NCBI GenBank assembly: GCA_001784435.1
Contig: MFQZ01000005.1
Coordinates: 48,312-112,311, forward strand
DNA: 64,000 bases
Origin: Candidatus Magasanikbacteria bacterium RIFOXYC2_FULL_42_28
GTDB taxonomy: Bacteria; Patescibacteria; ABY1; Magasanikbacterales; GWA2-37-8
Direction of reading: 5' to 3'
Part shown: in pieces, positions 42,981 through 50,175 of the stretch
Numbering within the stretch: the stretch's first letter is position 1
Layout of the letters: each line of letters starts with the position of its first letter
The notes under the pieces: model-generated
Database searches by the model: none
What the model was told of the DNA's origin: nothing
What the model saw: the letters and a program-made list of their open reading frames with translations, nothing else
Made by a program: the position numbers and the translations under genes

Positions 42981-44660
42981 ATGAAACAACGCACAAATAC
43001 AACCAAATACTTTGCCTATGTGCGTAAAAGCACCGAGGGCGAAGAAAGACAAGCATTATCCATTAGTAGCCAAATTGATAAAGTAAAAGAATTGTTTGGC
43101 GATGTGGATATTGTGGAAATACTGGAAGAAAAGCACTCGGCTTTTAGTCCATACGAAAGACCAGTATTTGAGAACATGATCAAACGAATACGCAAAGGCG
43201 AGGCCACTGGCGTGATTGCGTGGCACCCTGATAGACTTTCAAGAAACGAAATTGACGCTTCAACAATAACATACCTAGTCCGCACAGGCGTTATCCACGA
43301 CCTCAAATTTGGCTCATACAACTTCGATAACTCCCCCGAGGGCATAATGATGTTGCAAATGGCATTAAGCCAATCACAATACTTTTCTTCAAAGTTAGGA
43401 AAAGATGTTCGGCGTGGATTAGAGAAAAAATATGAGATGGGTTGGCAACCAAATATGTGCCCGAATGGATATGTGAATGTTAGACTTGCTGGATTAAGTA
43501 CGATTGAGGTTGACGAGAAAAGATTTAAAACTGTTCGTAAGGCTTTTGATCTGATGTTGTCGGGTAATTATTCTGTTCCCGAAGTATTGAACAAATTAAA
43601 TAATGAATGGAAGTTTGACCCCAAAACTAACAGCCGAAACAAAAGCGGTAAATTAGTTAGAGCTTCATTGTACAGAATATTTACCAATATTTTTTATGCT
43701 GGGATTATTGAATATAACGGACAACAAAAACAAGGTAAACATAAAGCGATGATAACTTTGGAAGAATACGACCGCATACAAATGTTATTAGGCAGAAATG
43801 GTAAGCCAAGATATAACAAACATGAATTTGCGTTTACTGGTATTATTCGTTGCGGTGAATGTGGTTGTTTAATTACAGGTGAAGAACATACAAAAATCAT
43901 TAAAGCCACCAAAAAGAACGCCACTTATACATACTATCGCTGTACTCATAAAAAAGTTGCTCAAAATTGTATGCAATCACCAATTACCTCAATTGATTTA
44001 GAGAAACAAATTGATATTGAATTAAGACAGTACGAATTTCACCCTGAATTTAAGAAACTATTTTTTCAAATAGCGGAAGACGACAAAAAAGATAATCCTG
44101 AACAGAATAAAAATATTATTGTTGAATATGGAAAAAGTATTGAGAAAATAAAACTGGAAAAAATTAACCTGACAAAATTAAGTTGTAGGGGTTTGGTTTG
44201 CGATGAGGAATATGTCGCTCAAAAAAATGAGTATGAAAAAGAGTTGGTCAATTTATCTCAAAAGTTAGAAAAGATAAAAAAAGACAACAACCAAAAAGAT
44301 GAACTACTAGATAAAATTGATTACGCTATGCGAGCCCGATCAAGGTTTAATAAAGAAGACGCGAAAGGTAAAAAAACAATGCTTTTAAAAATAGGTTTGA
44401 ACCGAGAATTAAAAGACAAAAAACTCTTTGTTACACCATATAAATGGCTTACTTATACAACAGAAAAACTAAAACCTCTTGAAGACAAATTTACAAGGTT
44501 TGAACTGGACAAATTACCCTTAACAAAAGCAAAAAGTGAGCGTTTAAACTCACTTCGTTGCGAACTGCGGAGAGAGAGGGATTCGAACCCTCGATGCCTT
44601 TCGGCATACGCGCTTTCCAAGCGCGCGCAATCGACCACTATGCGACCTCTCCATTGTTGA
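42981..44660 (+). CDS. Large serine recombinase
   Basis: A site-specific recombinase. The N-terminal resolvase domain has the catalytic Ser in YFAYVRKSTEGEE, then SISSQIDKVKEL and the WHPDRLSRNEIDA motif. A recombinase domain (about 170-280) follows. A zinc ribbon comes next (IRCGECGCLITGEE, then YYRCTHKK) and a coiled coil (about 370-460). The frame is open to 42933, but the ATG at 42981 gives the family start. The last roughly 30 codons read through tRNA-Ser on the opposite strand, so the real C-terminus may be fortuitous or the gene may be tied to that tRNA. Confidence 0.93.
   Translation: MKQRTNTTKYFAYVRKSTEGEERQALSISSQIDKVKELFGDVDIVEILEEKHSAFSPYERPVFENMIKRIRKGEATGVIAWHPDRLSRNEIDASTITYLVRTGVIHDLKFGSYNFDNSPEGIMMLQMALSQSQYFSSKLGKDVRRGLEKKYEMGWQPNMCPNGYVNVRLAGLSTIEVDEKRFKTVRKAFDLMLSGNYSVPEVLNKLNNEWKFDPKTNSRNKSGKLVRASLYRIFTNIFYAGIIEYNGQQKQGKHKAMITLEEYDRIQMLLGRNGKPRYNKHEFAFTGIIRCGECGCLITGEEHTKIIKATKKNATYTYYRCTHKKVAQNCMQSPITSIDLEKQIDIELRQYEFHPEFKKLFFQIAEDDKKDNPEQNKNIIVEYGKSIEKIKLEKINLTKLSCRGLVCDEEYVAQKNEYEKELVNLSQKLEKIKKDNNQKDELLDKIDYAMRARSRFNKEDAKGKKTMLLKIGLNRELKDKKLFVTPYKWLTYTTEKLKPLEDKFTRFELDKLPLTKAKSERLNSLRCELRRERDSNPRCLSAYALSKRAQSTTMRPLHC
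44568..44652 (-). tRNA. tRNA-Ser (anticodon GGA)
   Basis: On the minus strand, a complete cloverleaf: acceptor GGAGAGG pairing with TCTCTCC, D arm, anticodon loop TTGGAAA with GGA at 44616-44618 (plus-strand complement), a long class II variable arm (GCCGAAAGGC) and T arm GAGGG-TTCGAAT-CCCTC. The discriminator is G; CCA is not encoded. The 3' end lies inside the serine recombinase frame. Confidence 0.97.
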
Positions 44661-44699
44661 TTGTACTGAGATTGCCACGCTTCGCTCGCAATGACAGTT
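44660..44699. repeat. Family-1 repeat fragment
   Basis: GAGATTGCCACGCTTCGCTC, then GCAATGACAG. It is a half copy between tRNA-Ser and lgt. Confidence 0.7.
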
Positions 44700-45474
44700 A
44701 CTTTGTTCGCGATGGCAATGTAGACCGAATTTTACCGTAAATTTGCCAAAATGTCAATCCTAGAAATACCACACCCATCCCCCATTGCGCCGGAGTTAAA
44801 TAAAAATAACGAGCATCAGTGGCGCGCAAAAAATCTAACCAAAAACGAACAAAGGCGTAAAGCGCGACCGTAAATAAAAATACCAGACCGGAATTTTGTT
44901 TACGCAGTTTTTTGAAAAAAATTAGCGATAGCGCGAGTAACACCCAAGCTAAAATAGAATCATACAAGCCCAAATCATGACGCGCTCCATCCGGAAAATT
45001 TACCGCCAACATAAAATGCGACAATGTGCCTGGGTGATCGTGGATAAAAAAACAGCCGATGCGGCCGATAGCCCAACCGAGCCAAAGGCCGGGAGTCATT
45101 ACATCTAAATAAGCGGATAATTGGGTAAAAGAAATTTTTCTAATTTTGGCAAAAGTCCACACGGCCAAACCGGCGCCGATAAAGCCACCCAAAGACGACG
45201 CTCCGCCTTGCCAAAAGTATAAAATCTCAATTGGATTGGCAAAATAATAAGCCGTGTCGTAAAATAAAACATGGCCAACGCGCGCGCCTAGTAGTCCGGC
45301 GAGTAGTGCCCACACGGCTAAATCCCAAATTAACTGCGGTGCTAAAAAATTTTTCTTAGCCAAACGATCGGCGAGTAATACTCCGGCAATTACGCCCAGC
45401 GATACCCAAAAACCCCAGACCTGTAAAGTGATGGGACCAGCGATAATGGCGTGGTATTCGAAGTATGGAAGCAT
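44698..45474 (-). CDS. lgt: Prolipoprotein diacylglyceryl transferase Lgt
   Basis: It transfers diacylglycerol from phosphatidylglycerol to the lipobox Cys of preprolipoproteins. It is a multi-helix membrane protein of 258 residues. The Lgt signature is seen in GWAIGRIGCFFIHDHPG, then FPDGARHDLGLYDSI, with an R/N/G-rich loop (WQGGASSLGGFIGA) earlier. Family length is typical. No lspA is in this window. It is a single gene with repeats on both sides. Confidence 0.94.
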   Translation of the reverse strand: MLPYFEYHAIIAGPITLQVWGFWVSLGVIAGVLLADRLAKKNFLAPQLIWDLAVWALLAGLLGARVGHVLFYDTAYYFANPIEILYFWQGGASSLGGFIGAGLAVWTFAKIRKISFTQLSAYLDVMTPGLWLGWAIGRIGCFFIHDHPGTLSHFMLAVNFPDGARHDLGLYDSILAWVLLALSLIFFKKLRKQNSGLVFLFTVALYAFVRFWLDFLRATDARYFYLTPAQWGMGVVFLGLTFWQIYGKIRSTLPSRTK

Positions 45475-45477
45475 ATG

Positions 45478-45699
45478 ATAATTTCAAAATCCAAATTTCC
45501 AATTTCCAAAATAAATCCAAATATCAAATTTACATTAACCAATCAATTGTCATCCTGAACTCCATGCGATGCCACATGGCTATCGTGTTTCAGGATCCCC
45601 TTAAAAGCACAGAGATGCTGAAATAAATTCAGCATGACAATCATAATTTGAAATTTTTGTTTTGACATTGATTTGACATTGGAAATTGGAAATTTGATA
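45478..45699. repeat. Composite repeat region: AT-rich inverted repeat enclosing a variant family-1 repeat
   Basis: AAATTTCCAATTTCCAA near 45490 pairs with TTGGAAATTGGAAATTT near 45677. Between them lies TGTCATCCTGAACTCC, GTTTCAGGATCCCC and GATGCTGAAATAAATTCAGC (45545-45643), which matches the variant at 12620. It is a nested insertion of one repeat type inside another. No gene is visible. Confidence 0.7.
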
Positions 45700-47010
45700 T
45701 TATCGCAAATATTTCAAAATATCCTCCGGCTGATGTAAAACCGTCACCAAATCCTCATCCACGCGATTGATGGTTTTAAATTTTTCTGATAGGAGGCGGA
45801 AATATTCCAACATCGGCGCCCAAAATTCTTCGCCGTAAAGCAAAATCGGCATGGGCTCGCGTTTTTTGGTTTCAATTAGCGTTAATAATTCAAACAACTG
45901 GTGTAAAGTGCCAAACCCGCCCGGGAAAAACGCGAACGCTTCGGACGGCGCGGTGATAATTAATTTACGCACGAACGGAAAATGAAAACCCAAAGATTTA
46001 TTTACAAAATTATTAATACGCTCGCCCCGATCGGTAATAATATTTATGCCAATGCTTGTACCACCGGCTTCAAACGCGCCTTTATTGGCCGCTTCCATCG
46101 TGCCCGGGCCACCGCCGGTAACCACGGTATTACCATTTTTGGCCAAGGCCTTGCCTAATTCATAAGCCGCGTCATAATATGACGAACCTGGTAAAATACT
46201 TTTCGTTCCCAAAACAGTAACATCGCCACGCACATTTGATAAAAATTCAAACCCATCCACAAGTTCGGCCAAAATCCGAAAGATCCGCCAGTCCGCTCCC
46301 CCGCGACACAAAATATCATCTACCGCGCAGATATTGTCGCGGTCTTCCGTATTTTTTATAGCATTAAACGCTTCTTCCGCCGTCTCCACAATGTGCCATG
46401 TGTTAATAATTTCTTCCGGAAAAGCGTGCACTTGACCAACTGATTGATTACGTAAAAATTTTATAAGTGGCTCCCAAAATTCGCGCCCAACCAAAACTAT
46501 CGGCGATTTATGCATATAACCCAACTCCATATAGTCCACCACTTCAAAAAATTCATCCAACGTGCCAAATCCGCCCGGAAAAAGCACGAAGGCGTTGGCG
46601 GGCGAAGTCAACATTACTTTGCGCGTGAAAAAGTAAGAAAAACCGACGGATTTTTTAACATAAGGATTGGTGCGTTGTTCGCGGGGTAATTGGATGTTGA
46701 TACCGACGGATTCACCGCCGGCTTTATCCGCCCCCTTGTTAGCCGCTTCCATAATACCCGGACCGCCACCGGTCATGGTAGTGAAACCATTTTTACCCAA
46801 AAGCGCGCCAAATTGTTCGGCAATTTTATAATATTTATTGTTAGGAGCCAATCGCGCCGAACCCAAAATCGTCACCTCGCGTTTTAAATCACCCACAAAA
46901 TTATAACCATCCACAAATTCCGCGATAATTTTAAATACGCGCCAGGAGTCGCGGAAATTGACGGCTTCGCCGGTCGTTACTAATTGGGGTTTTTCGAGAA
47001 GTTTTAGCAT
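45700..47010 (-). CDS. Tandemly duplicated LOG-family (TIGR00730-type) protein
   Basis: Two LOG/lysine-decarboxylase-like domains lie in one 436-residue chain. The first has TMTGGGPGIMEAANKGADKAGG and FPGGFGTLDEFFE; the second has VTGGGPGTMEAANKGAFEAGG and FPGGFGTLHQLFE. The PGGFGT motif with a following Glu is the LOG active-site signature (phosphoribohydrolase on nucleoside monophosphates). Single LOG proteins are 180-250 residues, so this is an intragenic duplication; both halves keep their motifs. Start 47010 gives MLKLLEKPQLV. Confidence 0.9.
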   Translation of the reverse strand: MLKLLEKPQLVTTGEAVNFRDSWRVFKIIAEFVDGYNFVGDLKREVTILGSARLAPNNKYYKIAEQFGALLGKNGFTTMTGGGPGIMEAANKGADKAGGESVGINIQLPREQRTNPYVKKSVGFSYFFTRKVMLTSPANAFVLFPGGFGTLDEFFEVVDYMELGYMHKSPIVLVGREFWEPLIKFLRNQSVGQVHAFPEEIINTWHIVETAEEAFNAIKNTEDRDNICAVDDILCRGGADWRIFRILAELVDGFEFLSNVRGDVTVLGTKSILPGSSYYDAAYELGKALAKNGNTVVTGGGPGTMEAANKGAFEAGGTSIGINIITDRGERINNFVNKSLGFHFPFVRKLIITAPSEAFAFFPGGFGTLHQLFELLTLIETKKREPMPILLYGEEFWAPMLEYFRLLSEKFKTINRVDEDLVTVLHQPEDILKYLR

Positions 47011-47085
47011 AGGATAAAAGATTGAAAATTAAAGATTAAAGATTAAAAAAATTAAGCACTCTAAAAAATCTTCAATCTTCATTCT
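47011..47085. repeat. AT-rich short repeat gap
   Basis: AAGATTGAAAATTAAAGATT, then AAGATTAAAAAAATTAAGC, and ATCTTCAATCTTCATTCTTC. Inverted ATTGAA/TTCAAT arms make a weak hairpin between LOG and gatA. Confidence 0.5.
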
Positions 47086-48516
47086 TCAATTTTTCTCTAT
47101 CGCCTCTCCCACCCCCATCACCAAACCTTCAGACAATCGCGGTCCAATAATTTGCACGCCAATCGGCAAACCGGATTTGGTTTTGCCGTATGGGACAGAA
47201 AGCCCGGGCACGCCGGCCAGAGACGCCGGAGCCATAAATACATCGGCTAAATACATTGCCATTGGATCAAAAGATTTTTCGCCAAGTGCGAATGCGGGGA
47301 ACGGCGAAGTCGGGGTAATTAAAACATCAACTTCTTGAAAAACTTTTTCAAAATCTCGAATAATTAAAGTGCGAACTTTTTGGGCTTTTTTGTAATAGGC
47401 ATCGTAATAGCCGGCGGATAAAGCATAAGTGCCAATTAAAATTCGGCGTTTAACTTCTTCGGGGAAACCAGCCTCGCGTGATTTCGCGTATAAATCATAC
47501 AAACTTTTTTCATCCGCTCGAACGCCATAGCGCACACCATCTAAACGACCTAAATTAGAACTGTCTTCGCAGGGTACGACGATATAATAAACGGCAATAG
47601 CGTATTTAGTCATTGGCAAGCTTACTTCTTTTATAGTCGCACCGGCTTGTTTTAATTTTTCTATGGCCGTGAGGGTGGCGGATTTTACTTCTGGGTCTAA
47701 AGCGTCAACTGAAAAATATTCTTTCGGAACGCCTACAGTCAATTTTCCCAAATCAATTTTGCTCAATTCTTTTTCGTAATTCGGAACCACGTCCGGCACG
47801 GTGGTCGCATCCAATACATCTTGCCCAGCAATCTCTTGCATCACAATCGCCATGTCCTCCACGGTTTTTGTCATTGGGCCAACTGTGTCTAACGACGAGG
47901 CCATCGGCATAATGCCATAACGCGAATTACGGCCATAAGACGGACGCAAGCCAACGATGCCACAAAAAGAAGCTGGGTAGCGAATTGATCCGCCCGTATC
48001 TTCGGCAATGGCATAGATACACATATTGTCAGCCACCGCGGCCGCACTGCCGCCGGACGAACCGCCGGCAACTTTCGTGGTGTCATGCGGATTTGGCACC
48101 GGCCCATACATGCTATTTTCGTTACTCGCGCCATGACCAAAAGTATCGCAATTATTTTTCCCAAGCAAAACTCCACCTTGCTCGCGGATTTTTTTAATTA
48201 CGGTCGCGTTAAAGGGTGGAATATAATTGTCCAAAATTTTGGCCGCGCCGGTAGAACGCACGCCAGCGGTGCAAATCGCGTCTTTTACAGAAAACGGAAT
48301 ACCGGTAAGCGGTTTTATTTTTTTATTTTTTATTAAAACATCGGCCGCCTCGGCTTCGGCGAGCGCGGATTTTTCGCAAACAGTAATAAAAGCGTTAATT
48401 TCAGTATTACGCTCTTTGATTCTTTTTAGGCAGGCGGTCGTTAAATCGACGGAAGTGAATTTTCCGCTATCTAATCCTGCGCGTGCTTGTTTAATTGTTA
48501 ATCTATTTAATTCCAT
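47086..48516 (-). CDS. gatA: Asp-tRNA(Asn)/Glu-tRNA(Gln) amidotransferase subunit A
   Basis: It supplies ammonia from glutamine for transamidation of mischarged tRNA. The amidase-signature Ser-cisSer-Lys triad is visible: the Lys in IPFSVKDAICTAG, and the two serines in KVAGGSSGGSAAAV, plus AEDTGGSIRYPASFCG. Length 476 is typical. gatC lies upstream on the same strand, with a repeat-filled 134-bp gap. gatB is not in this window. Presence of GatCA implies that Gln- and/or Asn-tRNA is made indirectly. Confidence 0.96.
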   Translation of the reverse strand: MELNRLTIKQARAGLDSGKFTSVDLTTACLKRIKERNTEINAFITVCEKSALAEAEAADVLIKNKKIKPLTGIPFSVKDAICTAGVRSTGAAKILDNYIPPFNATVIKKIREQGGVLLGKNNCDTFGHGASNENSMYGPVPNPHDTTKVAGGSSGGSAAAVADNMCIYAIAEDTGGSIRYPASFCGIVGLRPSYGRNSRYGIMPMASSLDTVGPMTKTVEDMAIVMQEIAGQDVLDATTVPDVVPNYEKELSKIDLGKLTVGVPKEYFSVDALDPEVKSATLTAIEKLKQAGATIKEVSLPMTKYAIAVYYIVVPCEDSSNLGRLDGVRYGVRADEKSLYDLYAKSREAGFPEEVKRRILIGTYALSAGYYDAYYKKAQKVRTLIIRDFEKVFQEVDVLITPTSPFPAFALGEKSFDPMAMYLADVFMAPASLAGVPGLSVPYGKTKSGLPIGVQIIGPRLSEGLVMGVGEAIEKN

Positions 48517-48527
48517 AAATATTTTTT

Positions 48528-48650
48528 GTTGTCATTGCGAGGAGTGTTGTATTTTTTTGTCATTTCGACGACGAAGGAGAAATCTCTATCCCGTTGGAAT
48601 GGAGATTCCTCGTCGGCCTTGAGGCCTCGCTCGGAATGACAATGACGACG
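48528..48650. repeat. Family-1 repeat cluster between gatC and gatA
   Basis: GTCATTGCGAGGAGTG, then TTTTGTCATTTCGACGAC, and GGAGATTCCTCGTCGGCC plus GCTCGGAATGACAATGACG. One and a half copies lie inside the gatC-gatA transcription unit. Confidence 0.78.
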
Positions 48651-48938
48651 CTATTCAAACACCGCCGGCACTTTTAATTCATTATCTTCTGTTTCCGGCA
48701 TTTGATTAATTAATTCTTTTTTAATTTCACAATTTCTGGGCTCGTCCGGACGCATGACATCGGACAGGCCGGTAACCTGGCTCGTAATTTCCACACCATC
48801 AGTATTTACTTCATTTAAAATATTCATATAATCCAAAACAACGGAAATTGTTTCCGCGTGGCGTTTTTCTTCGGCTTCGGTTAGATTAAGCCGAGCCAAT
48901 TTGGCGATTTTTCGGACTTCTTCAAGTGATAGAGCCAT
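48651..48938 (-). CDS. gatC: Amidotransferase subunit C
   Basis: A small stabilising subunit of GatCAB, 95 residues. SLEEVRKIAKLARLNLTEAE, then LDYMNILNEVNTDGVEI and the late RPDEPRNCEIK give the GatC pattern. The frame is open to 48977, but the ATG at 48938 (MALSLEEV) is the family start and fits the promoter at 48949-48977. It is followed by the repeat cluster and gatA. Confidence 0.94.
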   Translation of the reverse strand: MALSLEEVRKIAKLARLNLTEAEEKRHAETISVVLDYMNILNEVNTDGVEITSQVTGLSDVMRPDEPRNCEIKKELINQMPETEDNELKVPAVFE

Positions 48939-48948
48939 AACGATGGAT

Positions 48949-48977
48949 ATTATACTATTTATTTTGATTATTGGCAA
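48949..48977 (-). promoter_or_regulatory. gatC promoter
   Basis: Minus strand: TTGCCA (48977-48972), 17 bp, TATAAT (48954-48949), 11 bp upstream of the gatC ATG. This implies a very short leader. Confidence 0.78.
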
Positions 48978-48980
48978 ATA

Positions 48981-49009
48981 TTGACTTTTTGGCTAAAATG
49001 TGATTTACT
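48981..49009 (+). promoter_or_regulatory. Putative promoter of the large structured RNA
   Basis: TTGACT at 48981-48986, 17 bp, TTTACT at 49004-49009. A start about 7 nt later falls at the first base pair of the closing helix at 49015. It is divergent to the gatC promoter. Confidence 0.55.
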
Positions 49010-49014
49010 TAATA

Positions 49015-49464
49015 AGCGAGATGAGGCGACTGCCACGTGGCGGCTTGGACCCCACAAGCAGGACGACTCTGCTCGTCCAGCCACCTCATCTCGCTCTTTT
49101 CAAGAGGTCGAGCGCACAATCGGGTCAAATCGCGCTCCCTCTTTTCGCCCACGACGAGGGCACATATCCCCTCTCTCGCGCACAACGTTGCGCACCTCGT
49201 TGTGGGCCCCACAAATTTGTGACGGTGCCATTTCCGTCACATTAGTCCAGGGTGGTAGCCACCATTTCCGGTGGATACCCCGCGTTGATTTCCGTGAAGT
49301 CATCAACGTGTCGCATGCGCGACCTGGACTACAAGCAAGCGGCGTCCGCTTGAGCTTCCCGCATTCTTCCTGAATGCGATTGGGACGCTCGCGCTCCGCT
49401 GCGGCTCGGTCCGATCCTCACGCTCTTCTCCCAAGTTGTCTGGGAGCGTGAGGGTCGGCCGAGC
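49015..49464 (+). ncRNA. Candidate large structured RNA upstream of tsaE
   Basis: About 450 nt of GC-rich sequence fold into a chain of ten or more local helices, with no good open frame. Examples are AGCGAGATGAGG/CCTCATCTCGCT (49015-49026 with 49084-49095), CCCACGACGAGG/CCTCGTTGTGGG (49148-49159 with 49195-49206), GTGACGG/CCGTCAC (49219 and 49234), AGTCCAGG/CCTGGACT (49244 and 49323), CAAGCGG/CCGCTTG (49336 and 49346), and a final 21-bp helix (49404-49425 with 49444-49464). It lacks the RNase P, tmRNA and SRP core motifs. It ends 13 bp before tsaE, so a leader role is possible. Confidence 0.65.
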
Positions 49465-49477
49465 CCTCCCCCTTCCT

Positions 49478-50026
49478 ATGATTTCCAATTCAATACAAAA
49501 AACAAAAGATATTGCCAAAAAATTTGCCGCCACCTTACAGGGTGGCGATGTTGTTTTATTGTCCGGTGAGTTAGGCGCGGGTAAAACGGCGTTTACAAAA
49601 GGACTGGCCGAATATTTTTCGATTGAACAAAATATTACCAGTCCGACGTTTAGTTTGATGAATGTTTATCCAATTGTCATCCCGAACGAACGTGGCGACA
49701 TTTCACACTCGACTGTCATCCCGAGCGAGCCTCGCGGCGACGAGGGATCTCCATCTGGCGATAATTGGGATAGAGATTCCTCGTCGGCCTTCGGCCTCGC
49801 TCGGAATGACAAAGTCGCAAAATTTATCCACATCGACACCTATCGTTTAAAAAACGCGCAGGAGTTAATTGATATTGGCGTGGAGGATTATTTGGGCACG
49901 CCCAACACGATTTGCATAATTGAATGGCCAAAAAAAATTTCCGAACTTTTACAAAACAAAAAAACAATCGCAGTGGCGATTGAACATATTGATGAGCGTA
50001 AAAGGAGTATTGCAATTGCAAAGTAA
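49478..50026 (+). CDS. tsaE: tRNA t6A biosynthesis ATPase TsaE, with repeat-derived insert
   Basis: It supports N6-threonylcarbamoyl-adenosine formation with TsaB and TsaD. Walker A is in LSGELGAGKTAFTKGLAEYF (about residues 28-36), switch ITSPTFSLMNVY follows, and the family's IHIDTYRLKNAQEL comes later. Between MNVY and FIHIDTYR about 46 residues (about 66-111, rich in Ser, Arg, Asp and Pro) are translated from a family-1 repeat at 49673-49812. Normal TsaE is about 150 residues; this one is 182. The start at 49478 is chosen because upstream codons overlap the structured RNA. Confidence 0.92.
   Translation: MISNSIQKTKDIAKKFAATLQGGDVVLLSGELGAGKTAFTKGLAEYFSIEQNITSPTFSLMNVYPIVIPNERGDISHSTVIPSEPRGDEGSPSGDNWDRDSSSAFGLARNDKVAKFIHIDTYRLKNAQELIDIGVEDYLGTPNTICIIEWPKKISELLQNKKTIAVAIEHIDERKRSIAIAK
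49673..49812. repeat. Family-1 repeat inserted in tsaE
   Basis: TGTCATCCCGAACGAACG, CTGTCATCCCGAGCGAGCC and GATTCCTCGTCGGCC, then GCTCGGAATGACAAAG. Nearly two copies are inserted in frame, with no stop codon, in an exposed loop of TsaE. Confidence 0.88.
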
Positions 50027-50054
50027 TTACCTAAAAAAACTAACTGGCGTAAAT

Positions 50055-50175
50055 AAAACTTTTTTAATATCAAATTCCCAATTTCCAATGTCAAACCAAA
50101 TCCAAAATCAAAATATCAAATTTGACATTTAGTAATTTGACATTATTTTGGAAATTGGAAATTTGGATTTTGAAA
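50055..50175. repeat. AT-rich inverted repeat between tsaE and rarA
   Basis: AATTCCCAATTTCCAATG and the complement TTTGGAAATTGGAAATTTGG, with TTTGACATT units between. Same type as at 45478. It may terminate the convergent tsaE (+) and rarA (-) genes. Confidence 0.6.

Noticed and set aside
44561..44660. True C-terminal domain of the serine recombinase (RERDSNPR...)
   Set aside because: This peptide is the antisense translation of tRNA-Ser, a known false extension. Only the ORF fact is kept.
48981..49373. Protein-coding gene in the large structured region
   Set aside because: Several frames are open for 60-130 codons on both strands because of the GC-rich hairpins, but none has a ribosome binding site or family resemblance, and stems span the whole stretch.
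49015..49464. RNase P RNA, tmRNA, SRP RNA or a self-splicing intron at the large structured region
   Set aside because: The conserved RNase P P4 sequence, the tmRNA tRNA-like ends, the SRP GGAAGGAAGCAG-type core and intron catalytic cores were not found on either strand.
40000..50175. CRISPR array from the repeated AT-rich motifs
   Set aside because: The repeats are irregular, inverted and lack equal spacers; no cas genes are present.
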